The notes under the pieces were generated by a model that was not told where the DNA came from, made no database searches, and was given only the letters and a program-made list of their open reading frames with translations. Of a stretch of 64,000 nt of DNA, positions 19,975 through 28,648 are shown in pieces. The DNA is from JBJXHC01 sp046160825. Lineage in GTDB: Bacteria; Bacteroidota; Ignavibacteria; UBA10030; UBA6906. The position numbers and the translations under genes are program-made. The stretch lies in contig JBJXHC010000039.1 of assembly GCA_046160825.1 (NCBI GenBank), positions 3,194 to 67,193 of the forward strand, given 5' to 3'. Numbering within the stretch: position 1 is the stretch's first letter; each line of letters starts with the position of its first letter.

Positions 19975-21018
19975 ATGAAGCGATTCCAACATACTCTGCT
20001 CTTTGTCGTTCTTGTCTTCAACGCCGCTACACTGTCAGCGGATGATACCTGGAATGTCCTGACCGATCTTCGCGGCCAGTGGAAATTTCAACCGGGAGAC
20101 AATAGCACGTGGAGCGATCCGGCTCTCGACGAGAAAGACTGGGAAGATGTGTTTGTGCCGGCACCCTGGGAAGAGGAAGGATATCCGGGTTACGATGGCT
20201 ACGCATGGTATCGGAAACATTTCAAGACGATCTCACGAATGAAGGACGGCAATGTGTACCTTCAGATCGGCTACGTGGACGATGTGTGCGAGGTGTATCT
20301 CAATGGTCATCTCGTTGGCTTTTCCGGCATATTCCCACCACATTTCACGACAGCATACAATACATTTCAGCGATATCCAGTACCGACTGCGTACTTCAAT
20401 TTCAACGGGAACAATGTGGTTGCCATCAGAGTGTACGACCAGCAATTGGGCGGAGGTATTGTGAGTGGGAAGATCGGTTTCGTCGAGCCAAAAGAGAATC
20501 TGAAGCTGGATATAGATCTTGCCGGCGTTTGGAGGTTCCATTCCGGAGACGACCTTTCATGGAAAGAACGGAGTATTGACGAAACAGGATGGTCGAATAT
20601 TCTGGTTCCTGCGATTTGGGACGCGTTCGGATTGCGGGAGTATGACGGTTTTGGTTGGTACCGTGTAAGATTCACTGTTCCTCCCACACAACGGAACAAG
20701 AACTTGATGCTCCTCCTCGGAAAAATCGATGACATCGACGAGGTGTATCTTAACGGTGAACGCATCGGAAGAACCGGGAGGATGCGCTCGAACATGGCAG
20801 GACAGGACCTCGGGAGTCACTATCAGGAGTTGCGCGCGTATCCCATCCCGACCAAACTTCTGCTCGGGGGAGAAAATGTATTGGCGGTGAGAGTGTATGA
20901 TGGAATGTTGCACGGGGGAATCTACGAGGGCCCTGTGGGTATTGTTCCCGCCGATCGCTATCAGAAACTGATGCGTGAAAAAGAAGATGCCTGGAAGATT
21001 TTCGATTGGTTCAAGTAG
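19975..21018 (+). CDS. Exported protein with tandem GH2-type sugar-binding jelly rolls, no catalytic domain
   Basis: 347 aa from ATG 19975, chosen for its GGGGAAGGA site and signal peptide (residues 5-20). A longer frame from 19831 would overlap the preceding gene. Two repeats of about 155 residues occur: WKFQPGDNSTWSDPALDEKDW...VPAPWEEEGYPGYDGYAWYRK (about 25-170) and WRFHSGDDLSWKERSIDETGW...VPAIWDAFGLREYDGFGWYR (about 180-330). Each ends in a YLNG..G..G...F / NVVAIRVYD strand set. This is the N-terminal sugar-binding domain of family 2 glycoside hydrolases, here duplicated and without any TIM-barrel. A periplasmic or surface glycan-binding role is inferred. Confidence 0.82.
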   Translation: MKRFQHTLLFVVLVFNAATLSADDTWNVLTDLRGQWKFQPGDNSTWSDPALDEKDWEDVFVPAPWEEEGYPGYDGYAWYRKHFKTISRMKDGNVYLQIGYVDDVCEVYLNGHLVGFSGIFPPHFTTAYNTFQRYPVPTAYFNFNGNNVVAIRVYDQQLGGGIVSGKIGFVEPKENLKLDIDLAGVWRFHSGDDLSWKERSIDETGWSNILVPAIWDAFGLREYDGFGWYRVRFTVPPTQRNKNLMLLLGKIDDIDEVYLNGERIGRTGRMRSNMAGQDLGSHYQELRAYPIPTKLLLGGENVLAVRVYDGMLHGGIYEGPVGIVPADRYQKLMREKEDAWKIFDWFK

Positions 21019-21038
21019 CGCCGTCCAATACCAACCAG

Positions 21039-21746
21039 TTAACGTCCGTTTACTTTTCTCAACTCCTCCACCTTTCCCCGCGCTTGGGTCTGTTGATCCG
21101 TGGTGATTCCCTCCATCGCCGAAAGTGATAGATATTCATTCAGCGCTTCGCCGCGAAGGTGTGCCATTTCGAGGGCTTCTGCGGCAAGCCAACGATGTTC
21201 GAACTGTTCCCCGAGTTTCGGATACCGTCGGAATATTTCCAACGTCTTGAGCGCGCACGTGGAATAAAAACCATTGTCGAACAACGCCCTCGTTCCATTG
21301 AGAAGAAACATACCAACCTTTGGATCATTCTCCGTGAGAGTGTCGCGCCTCGTATCTGATCCGTGGGTCACCGTGGTATTTGGAATACGCATTTCGTTGT
21401 TCTTCCATTGATATGACGACGACCGGACTTTCTCCATCGTCAATTTCAGCATGAGTTCTTCCTGCGAGAGCTCCCGTATATCCGACATATCCACCATCAC
21501 TTCACCGGGAAGTTTGATGAACTTGCGTGTTCCCGATTTGTGCGTTGTCGCCAGTTCGGTCGAGGCTTTGATATCAGTCTTGATGGTAGCATCCGGATTC
21601 AAGACATCTCCGGTCTTCAACATAATCCAGTCTTCCGCTACGCCTTGTCGTACGCTCACGTTCCCGCGCACTCTTTGCACGACAATATCGCCACCAAACG
21701 CCGGGATACTCACACAGAAAACAACCAATCCAATGATCAGTTTCAT
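21039..21746 (-). CDS. Exported FecR-like domain protein
   Basis: 235 aa from ATG 21746 (GAGGTG site), with a signal peptide at 1-19 (PAFGG). Residues 20-115 resemble the FecR ligand-binding fold: VQRVRGNVSVRQGVAEDWIML, TGDVLNPDATIKTD, KLPGEVMVDMSDI. A helical C-terminal half (about 150-230: ALFDNGFYSTCALKTLEIFRR, WLAAEALEMAHLRGEALNEY) resembles TPR-type units. Such FecR-TPR proteins are periplasmic and often act with outer-membrane partners. The gene follows the PorV-like barrel gene by 16 bases on the same strand, so the two are probably co-expressed. Confidence 0.72.
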   Translation of the reverse strand: MKLIIGLVVFCVSIPAFGGDIVVQRVRGNVSVRQGVAEDWIMLKTGDVLNPDATIKTDIKASTELATTHKSGTRKFIKLPGEVMVDMSDIRELSQEELMLKLTMEKVRSSSYQWKNNEMRIPNTTVTHGSDTRRDTLTENDPKVGMFLLNGTRALFDNGFYSTCALKTLEIFRRYPKLGEQFEHRWLAAEALEMAHLRGEALNEYLSLSAMEGITTDQQTQARGKVEELRKVNGR

Positions 21747-21762
21747 ACACACCTCGCCTGCT

Positions 21763-23766
21763 TTAGTAAACATCGACTATTCGGACCCAACCCTTGATGA
21801 GCCCAAGTCCCACTTCCACATCATCAAAATATTCCTGTGCCCCTGCACTCCATGCCTCATCGAACCCGCGCGTAATCGCGGTCGTCTCAACCGGAATCCA
21901 AATTGTTGCGTTGCCGGATTGGTTCTTGCGTACCACGTAGCGTTTCGGATTTTCCGAAATGCTTGCTCCATACCGTGGATCGACTCCTGTATCGAACAAT
22001 AAATAAATATGCCCGTCTTGTGGTCGTTCCGGTGCAGCGACATCCACAAATGATGTGGAAATTCCTATGCTGTTGAGCAGGGAGGAAAAGCACACCGTCA
22101 TATCGTCGCAATCACCGCTACGGCTTTTGATTGTCTCGGAGGGATACTGCACCAAGTCCGTGCTCTGCTTCGGATCGCCGACATAGAGTAACTTGCCGGC
22201 AAATGCCTGACACATCACCCTGGCTTTCTGGAACTGCTGGAGCGGCCCTGGTACTGCATCAAGCGAATCCTTGAACTCAAGCAGGATGTCTCTTGCATAC
22301 CCGACGATCTCGGGATCGTTCGGCGTAACAAAATAGCGCAACGACTGGACATCGCCATCCCAATCATTCTTTCCATAGATGAGTATCTTCGTCTGGACCT
22401 TATCATCGTATTGCTCCGCGGGCGTCGCATTCACATATACTGTTCCTTCGCGGATAACCATCGAAGAGACACTTCTCACATGTTCATTGAACAAAGCTGT
22501 AAAGGGGATTTCTCTCTCTTCTCCCGGCGCAAGATACACAGGCTCGGTTTCCGTCGGGGCATCCATATAACGATCCACCATAAAGCTCGCTTTGGAGTAG
22601 ACAGGCTTGTTGGAAATGTTTCGCACACGAACTTTCCCCACCGGTCGGTACGCGAATACTTCAGAGGCCGAAGGATATATCCCGCCAAGCATCTCCACCG
22701 ATTCAATTCTGACAAGACTCTCTTGAGTGGCGCCGAACACGGCCTTTACCGAGAGAGCAACCCTGTCTCGCGTAAAGGGGTTTAAATCGACCCGTGATAT
22801 CTCGGACGGATCGAACGCCGCGAGATCGGTTCGTCCGGAACGGTTCGATTGATCGGTAAAGTGAATGTACCCCATATCGATATCGAGAAACTCGAACGAC
22901 CAGCCCAAGCCAGCGGCAACGGCCGAAACTGTTTGTGTTGAGTTCCGGTCGAAATACAATCCAGCCCGTAGAGCAACGTGCTTCACCGGCAAAACCTCAA
23001 TACCGACAGCGCCGGTCTTTAATGAAGAGATCTCTCCTGTGGCGCGTACGGTCTCGTGAAAGAGATACGATGCACCCAATTCCACTCCCGTGGCTCTTGA
23101 AAGGCTTAAGTGCTTGAAACTCTCCGGCAAGTCCTTCCCCACAGAGGTGAGGTTTCTGCCAACCAGCGACAGTGTTATGTTCTCGGTGGGTAGCCACATC
23201 AGACCGAGATCAATCTGCCAGGAACTCGCTTCCACTTCCTGGTCTGTTGAGGTGATGTAACTGATGGAATCGTCGTCAACAAGCTGGTATTCAGTGTCGG
23301 TCACCTTCTCTCCTATCAACCGGCCGCCAATGCCCATGGAGAAGCCATCCAGTGCACGAACACCATAACCGATCGAGAAGACTTCATCGTATGAAATTCG
23401 CTGATCAATACTCACGGGGGTCGAGTCGAGAAGAAGAACGGAAGTCGGGACAAGGAACGCAATCGTTGAGCCGGGAGAATACTGAACTGCAAGCGCATGT
23501 CGATCAAGGAACCGTTTCCCGAAAGCAAGACCTTGAAAGACCATGTCCTTCGAGTTATTCGAACTAAAGGCATAAGCGGCAGACGTAAAATCCCAATCAC
23601 GAATAGAAGTCAGGCCGGCGGGGTTATGGTCGAACCCGCGAACATCCTCTACCACTGCGCCATACCCTCCAAGCGCCACAGCCCGGGGACTGAAGAGTGA
23701 CTGACCATATGTCATTGTTCCAAGCATCATCCACAAACTCACGCAAAGTACTGGGTGTTTGATCAT
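21763..23766 (-). CDS. PorV-like outer-membrane beta-barrel with transglutaminase-like C-terminal domain
   Basis: 667 aa with a signal peptide (1-21, MTYGQ). Residues 22-335 start LFSPRAVALGGYGAVVEDVRGF and continue with HNPAGL, the UPF0164/PorV entry motif, and alternating strands typical of a barrel (VALRAGLYFDRNSTQ, LGWSFEFLDIDMGYI). A middle beta domain (KVRVRNISNKPVYSKASF) follows. A transglutaminase/protease-like fold at about 505-620 has SRSGDCDDMTVCFSSLL (Cys and following acids), GHIYLLFDTG (His) and a later Asp. PorV proteins shuttle type IX cargo. The fused C-terminal domain is unusual and its catalytic state is unproven. Confidence 0.78.
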   Translation of the reverse strand: MIKHPVLCVSLWMMLGTMTYGQSLFSPRAVALGGYGAVVEDVRGFDHNPAGLTSIRDWDFTSAAYAFSSNNSKDMVFQGLAFGKRFLDRHALAVQYSPGSTIAFLVPTSVLLLDSTPVSIDQRISYDEVFSIGYGVRALDGFSMGIGGRLIGEKVTDTEYQLVDDDSISYITSTDQEVEASSWQIDLGLMWLPTENITLSLVGRNLTSVGKDLPESFKHLSLSRATGVELGASYLFHETVRATGEISSLKTGAVGIEVLPVKHVALRAGLYFDRNSTQTVSAVAAGLGWSFEFLDIDMGYIHFTDQSNRSGRTDLAAFDPSEISRVDLNPFTRDRVALSVKAVFGATQESLVRIESVEMLGGIYPSASEVFAYRPVGKVRVRNISNKPVYSKASFMVDRYMDAPTETEPVYLAPGEEREIPFTALFNEHVRSVSSMVIREGTVYVNATPAEQYDDKVQTKILIYGKNDWDGDVQSLRYFVTPNDPEIVGYARDILLEFKDSLDAVPGPLQQFQKARVMCQAFAGKLLYVGDPKQSTDLVQYPSETIKSRSGDCDDMTVCFSSLLNSIGISTSFVDVAAPERPQDGHIYLLFDTGVDPRYGASISENPKRYVVRKNQSGNATIWIPVETTAITRGFDEAWSAGAQEYFDDVEVGLGLIKGWVRIVDVY

Positions 23767-23787
23767 GCTGTTCGGAAGTAGCGCACG

Positions 23788-24669
23788 CTATCGCAATTCC
23801 ACGAAACTATTGTAGACACATGCCGCCTGCACAAGCACGGGACTCTGGAAACGACCAACAACAACGCTCTCGTCTCTGTTCGCGAGTATGAACGTGAACG
23901 TGTAGTACTGGAACCTCGTCGGAAGCAGTTTGAGGAATTTTGACCCGATGACCGCCCTCCCATTATTTGCACGGGGGCGAATATTCAAGAATGGCCGCGT
24001 GCGTCTGGCAATCGGATCGTATCCGCTGATGACGATGATGATATTCCCTCTCCCCCTCCAACGAAGCGTCAAGTCTTCATTTCTTGAAATGATAGCTCCG
24101 CCACGCGGATACTGTACCGTGAGGTCGGCTGGCGTTTGGATTGATGGAGAGAATGGGTTGACGGAATCCGGAGAAGCGATTGTCCATGTATATTGTTGTT
24201 CTGCGTTATACGTTGTTGTGAGATCGGCAACGTATTCGAAACCGGCAACAACGGTCGGGTCTCCGACCTGTCGGCCAAGTTGAACCCGGTGTGGAATACG
24301 GAGCATTTCCCCGTTATTCAACATCACCTGACCGAGGTTGAAGCCATGATAGCCAAAGGTACGGCCGAGGATTTGTACCGGCCTGAGACGATCCTCGAGT
24401 ATCACGCGCGAAAATGCTATTGTCTGCACTTGCGTTGGTGCATCGTACGTCACCTTCGTGATCGTGAGGCGTCCGGCGAAGCGGCGGTGGTCAGACGGGA
24501 GAATACCGCCAGAGTCAACCTGGGCGGTGGCGACGTTTGTATCAGCTTCCGAGACCGCACTGATTTCAATTTCTTCGGAACCCGGAGGTATAAGCTCCAC
24601 TTCCGAGGGCTTTTCGCAAGCCGCCAGGATCAATGAAGCGAACAGCAATATGGAAATCTTGAGTTTCAT
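23788..24669 (-). CDS. Lipoprotein of unknown function, 293 aa
   Basis: A signal peptide ends in the lipobox LILAAC, with Cys18 as lipidation site. The mature protein is mostly beta: GRLTITKVTYDAPTQVQTI, GYHGFNLGQVMLNNGEML, GFEYVADLTTTY. A late Ig-like segment (LTVQYPRGGAIISRNEDLTL, then RWRGRGNIIIVISGYD) resembles CARDB or fibronectin strands. It lies 21 bases upstream (minus strand) of the PorV-like gene and may be the first gene of a three-gene operon with it and the FecR-like gene. The end of the terminator at 24715-24752 insulates it from the gene before. Function unknown. Confidence 0.72.
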   Translation of the reverse strand: MKLKISILLFASLILAACEKPSEVELIPPGSEEIEISAVSEADTNVATAQVDSGGILPSDHRRFAGRLTITKVTYDAPTQVQTIAFSRVILEDRLRPVQILGRTFGYHGFNLGQVMLNNGEMLRIPHRVQLGRQVGDPTVVAGFEYVADLTTTYNAEQQYTWTIASPDSVNPFSPSIQTPADLTVQYPRGGAIISRNEDLTLRWRGRGNIIIVISGYDPIARRTRPFLNIRPRANNGRAVIGSKFLKLLPTRFQYYTFTFILANRDESVVVGRFQSPVLVQAACVYNSFVELR

Positions 24670-24714
24670 TTGTTGTTGTCAATTAGTCGATTTGCCTTGT
24701 GAAATTCAATATAC

Positions 24715-24752
24715 AAAAACGAGCCGGACCCACATCTGCTGATGCGGGTCCG
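24715..24752 (-). terminator. Rho-independent terminator of the 24772-25776 gene
   Basis: CGGACCC (24725-24731) pairs with GGGTCCG (24746-24752), with an inner CATC/GATG. Read on the minus strand, GTTTTTG follows. Confidence 0.85.
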
Positions 24753-24771
24753 ACCGTCTCTCTCTTACTGC

Positions 24772-25776
24772 CTACCGGGTGACCATGTATGGCACGCCCC
24801 AGAAGGATGACGCAACTGCTGCAGAGTCATCGAACAGTGTTCCATGCGTGGTGGCATCAATTGCTGCGCTGAATACGCCACGCTTAAAGTGCATATTGAA
24901 TCCTCGTTCATAGATCCGAACGTAGTTCGTTCCATCAAACGTCTCGGAGACCAGAGCCAGTCTGATCCTGCGGCGATGCTGGCGATCGGGACTGAACCCG
25001 TAGCGCAAGACGACGTGATCAGTATCAGAATCGGCGCTTACAAGGGTTACCTGCAGCCGCACACGACGGCCACTCTCAATTTCGGGGACATCCTTTACCT
25101 GGATATCGAACACTCGCTTGAATCGCAGGAACGTGTTCAGTGGATCAGTAACAACGATACTATCAGGTGTTCCGTTGTTGTCAAAGAAGTTCATTTTCAC
25201 TTGAGTCAGTGCGATATCCGAACTGGTACTCGTGCCACCTGCAATCAACGACACGGCAACCGGTCTCCAGTTCCTCCAGATCACACGATCACGACCGATG
25301 CGTTTGAAAATGATGCGTTTCTTGGAAACGGTGGTAAATGGTTTCTGGATCACGGTATCCGGTGTGGTGGATGTATCGCTATACGCCGCGGCAATCAACA
25401 GCACGCCCGTCCAGGTTTTCGTAATGGTGACATAGGCCAGTGAATCCGCCGTCACTGAATCAAGCTGCATACTGCGATTAAAATTACGGATGTGGCGCGC
25501 CCACCGCAGTGGCCTGATCGGCGTCATCAGTTTGCCGAGACTATCATCGTCCATGGACTGGGGCTGGTCGCCATCATTCATTGCGAGATCATCCGCCTTG
25601 AAGTATTCGTCGTTCTCGCCATACAACCGGAAAAACTGCTCGTCGGTTTGCGCCGACCCGTAAAGCTGATCGTTCGGATCATCGGTTGAAGCCACGGGAT
25701 CGTCTTTGCCACAACCGGTCAGCATAAGGCCGACGAGCGCAAGCGCTGCCGGCAGACTAAAAAGTGGTTTCTTCAT
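24772..25776 (-). CDS. Lipoprotein of unknown function, 334 aa
   Basis: A signal peptide with lipobox LMLTGC gives lipidation at Cys22. After an acidic linker (GKDDPVASTDDPNDQ) the protein has helix-poor, strand-rich sequence: ADSLAYVTITKTWTGVLLIAA, RVIWRNWRPVAVSLIAGG, RRVRLQVTLVSADSDTDHVVLRYG. The RTRRMHFKRGVF-like end (NMHFKRGVFSAAIDATTHG) resembles other all-beta surface lipoproteins of FCB bacteria. It has its own sigma-70-like promoter (25815-25843) and terminator. No domain assignment is possible. The 250 bases upstream (25777-26026) hold the promoter and a GAAGTGCGGGAATC direct repeat (about 25960-25996) and no gene. Confidence 0.72.
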   Translation of the reverse strand: MKKPLFSLPAALALVGLMLTGCGKDDPVASTDDPNDQLYGSAQTDEQFFRLYGENDEYFKADDLAMNDGDQPQSMDDDSLGKLMTPIRPLRWARHIRNFNRSMQLDSVTADSLAYVTITKTWTGVLLIAAAYSDTSTTPDTVIQKPFTTVSKKRIIFKRIGRDRVIWRNWRPVAVSLIAGGTSTSSDIALTQVKMNFFDNNGTPDSIVVTDPLNTFLRFKRVFDIQVKDVPEIESGRRVRLQVTLVSADSDTDHVVLRYGFSPDRQHRRRIRLALVSETFDGTNYVRIYERGFNMHFKRGVFSAAIDATTHGTLFDDSAAVASSFWGVPYMVTR

Positions 25777-25814
25777 AGCATGTCTCCTCTTGTTGTTTAT
25801 TGATGTCGAATTTC

Positions 25815-25843
25815 ACTTTACTCTCTGGCAATAGACAACTCAA
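25815..25843 (-). promoter_or_regulatory. Sigma-70-like promoter of the 334-aa lipoprotein gene
   Basis: Minus-strand TTGAGT (25838-25843), 17-base spacer, TAAAGT (25815-25820), about 40 bases upstream of the start. Confidence 0.5.
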
Positions 25844-26026
25844 TCCGTGTGCCAGCCTTGATTCAGAAGTAGCACCGGACCATTGAGCCGTACAACACAC
25901 TATTTCTCAATGAGTTACCTTCAACGACCATGCGAGAGGTGTCCAGATCGGGTATGCCGGAAGTGCGGGAATCTGCGGAAGAAGTGCGGGAATCAAGGAT
26001 TTCAGGCGGAAATTGTTTCCTGATTG

Positions 26027-28648
26027 TCAGCTACCCAGTTTCCAAAGCCCTCGAAAGAACGCTTCGCCTACTTGTTCCAGGTTTTTGTGGTATCGTTGGG
26101 GGAGATTCTTTGCCTTGGGTTTGAGTCCGCCTTTGATCACTTCCCATGGTTGGGAAGGATCAATACCCTCAGCAATGTTTGCAAGATACTCATTGAGTCG
26201 TTTACTGACGCGATCGTTCATTTCAGAATCGACCGTCAGGGAGATATAGCGAATCGTCTGATCCCTGTTGAAGCCATGTTCCGCAAAAGCCTTCAAGAAT
26301 TCCCCCCTGAGATATTCCGCCACAGTCCCTCGGTTGAGTCCGCCCAGTTCTGCCGCAGTCTCGGTAATGGCGCTGCGTGAAAATTGTTTTTCCCGCATCG
26401 ACTCAAGCACCTGGTCTTCCAAGGCAACGGTACCGGCAATTGCCGACGAAATCTCCTCGGTCAATTCGTTCATTGTAATCATTGAGGTGTTATCTGCTTT
26501 CGCAAGCAACACTGCGCGCTTGATTGCACTTTCCAGTTCTCGAATATTGCCTGGCCATAAATAATTTTGCAGAGCGTCCATGACATTCTTCGAGAGTTTC
26601 ATGTTGGCAGATTCTCTCTGTAGGAAATACCGGATAAGAAGTGGAATATCCTCCTGTCGCTCACGAAGTGGCGGAAGCTCCACCGCCAGGACGTTCAGAC
26701 GGTAAAAGAGGTCCTCACGAAATTTCTTCGCCTTGACCTGTTCCTTCATGTCCTTGTTTGTCGCTGCAACAACGCGTACGTTTATTTTGAGTGTGCGTGT
26801 CCCACCGACGCGCTCCAGTTCTCCCTCCTGTAACACACGCAGCAGCTTGAGTTGGAAGCCTTCATTCACTTCACCAATCTCATCGAGGAATATCGTTCCA
26901 CCGTTGGCAAGCTCGAACCGGCCCGCTTTGTCCTTCACTGCTCCGGTAAAGGCTCCCCGTTCGTGACCGAAGAGTTCACTCTCGAGCAAACTCTCGGAAA
27001 GAGCGCCGCAATTCACCGCCACGAACGCACCCGAGGCACGGTTGCTGCGCTTGTGAAGTGCCCGCGCAACCAATTCCTTGCCTGTGCCACTCTCACCAAG
27101 AATCATCACCGGGGAGTCGCTCGTGGCGATCTTTCCCACAAAGTCCACAACGCTTTTCATTCTCCCGTTACTTGCATACACAAGCTGTTCGAACTCCGCC
27201 CTGTTGTCCAGCGCAATATCCGGACCGGCGACGAATTCTTCCATGTCGTCGGCCTTTGATGAAAGCGCACGTATCTCGGCTTTGTATGAACGAATTTCCT
27301 CCAGCAGCTCTTGTGTCCGGTCGTCCGATTTCCTCGTTTCGAAGTCAAGGAGTTCACGCTCAAGAACAGCAAGCTTTGCTTCGCGGTCGCGCAATTGCGC
27401 ACCGATGGTTTCCTTTTCCGCCTGTAACGTCGTAACTTGCTCACGCACAAAGCGGTGACGGAAAAATAACGACGATACTGTGCTTATCAATCCGACAACG
27501 AGAAGAGGCGCGACGGGAAGGATGACTCCTGCAATCATAAACTGAATGAACGAGACAATGAACGCGACAAGGATCGCCCCAAACGCCACAACCTTGTTCA
27601 TCGGCGAACCGAGGAACAGGATGGCACATGAACAGATGAGGGCGAGAAAAACGCAAAGCACAACGATCAAAGCGCTTCCCGTTGTCGACGGAAATGCCGA
27701 CCGTAGTGCGTTATCAAGAAACGTTGCATGATACACGAGCGAGGGAATGCGCGGATGTAGGGCTGTGCTTACATGAACGCTTCTTCCTTCCGCAACAACA
27801 CCGACAAGAATGATCTTATCCTTGAAGTTTTTTACCGGAATGGTGGTCGGCAGGTCTGCGCGCAAAGCGTCATACGATCGCAAAACCTCAAGAAGCGGGT
27901 AGGAACGAAACCCTGAGAGGGACAATGGCAGGTCAAGCGTGACGTTATCGTCAACACAAGAAAATTCTATCTCATCACCAGGTCCGAAAATGCGGACAAC
28001 CCCTTGCTCAAACCGGACATCATGCCGGGCGGCACCAAGGCTTATACGCAGCAACTCCATTCCAAATGAAGGGACGATACCGTTGCGGCCAACAATAAAT
28101 ATCGGGATCGCCGAATTCTCCATGATATTCACATGACCGATCCCCGCGGCACTGCGGATCAATCCTTCCATCGGCAGGTGAAGTTCGTCACCACAAAGTG
28201 AAACGTCCCGCACATTCGGATACGTCAATGCCGGTATTGGCTCACGAGGCTCAGAGTCGCTTTGCGCAGGCAACGTCCCGAAGTATGACGTGAGAACGAT
28301 GTTTCCCGACTGCGCCATAACAGCCGTCAGCAGGTCATCATACTCGGGATATTCCTGACTGGCATTCTCGAACTGTACTTCGATGCCGACGGCTCTCGCT
28401 CCTAATTCATTCAACGCCTTGACCATCAGAGCGTAGAAGTTTCTTCTGACGGGCCAGCCCAAGGTTGCGATGGCGTCATTGTCTACATAGATGATAACAA
28501 TATTGGAATCGACGGGTTGTGAGCCGCGGAGTTGATGCTTGAGAACAGTGAATTGGTTTTCAATATTGGACAGTGGTGTTTGGAGAAGAATCACCATCAG
28601 ACCACAGATGGCAGCGATTCCGATGGCGAAGAAAAGGCGGGGCTTCAT
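26027..28648 (-). CDS. Membrane-bound sigma-54 activator with CHASE2 sensor domain
   Basis: 873 aa. TM1 lies at about 5-23. A CHASE2 extracytoplasmic domain (about 30-315) has VIIYVDNDAIATLGWPVRRN and the GARAVGIEVQFEN motif. Three membrane helices (about 325-405) and a coiled coil (about 410-470) follow. The sigma-54 AAA+ domain starts near 495 with Walker A GESGTGKE (about 516), the GAFTGA sigma-54 contact loop (about 563), Walker B GGTIFLDEIGE and the sensor region YLWPGNIRELE. An HTH (TETAAELGGLNRGTVAEYL, about 758-780) and an extra C-terminal extension of about 85 residues end the protein. It should activate sigma-54 promoters from the membrane in response to an outside signal. Last gene of the envelope operon. 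Confidence 0.88.
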   Translation of the reverse strand: MKPRLFFAIGIAAICGLMVILLQTPLSNIENQFTVLKHQLRGSQPVDSNIVIIYVDNDAIATLGWPVRRNFYALMVKALNELGARAVGIEVQFENASQEYPEYDDLLTAVMAQSGNIVLTSYFGTLPAQSDSEPREPIPALTYPNVRDVSLCGDELHLPMEGLIRSAAGIGHVNIMENSAIPIFIVGRNGIVPSFGMELLRISLGAARHDVRFEQGVVRIFGPGDEIEFSCVDDNVTLDLPLSLSGFRSYPLLEVLRSYDALRADLPTTIPVKNFKDKIILVGVVAEGRSVHVSTALHPRIPSLVYHATFLDNALRSAFPSTTGSALIVVLCVFLALICSCAILFLGSPMNKVVAFGAILVAFIVSFIQFMIAGVILPVAPLLVVGLISTVSSLFFRHRFVREQVTTLQAEKETIGAQLRDREAKLAVLERELLDFETRKSDDRTQELLEEIRSYKAEIRALSSKADDMEEFVAGPDIALDNRAEFEQLVYASNGRMKSVVDFVGKIATSDSPVMILGESGTGKELVARALHKRSNRASGAFVAVNCGALSESLLESELFGHERGAFTGAVKDKAGRFELANGGTIFLDEIGEVNEGFQLKLLRVLQEGELERVGGTRTLKINVRVVAATNKDMKEQVKAKKFREDLFYRLNVLAVELPPLRERQEDIPLLIRYFLQRESANMKLSKNVMDALQNYLWPGNIRELESAIKRAVLLAKADNTSMITMNELTEEISSAIAGTVALEDQVLESMREKQFSRSAITETAAELGGLNRGTVAEYLRGEFLKAFAEHGFNRDQTIRYISLTVDSEMNDRVSKRLNEYLANIAEGIDPSQPWEVIKGGLKPKAKNLPQRYHKNLEQVGEAFFRGLWKLGS

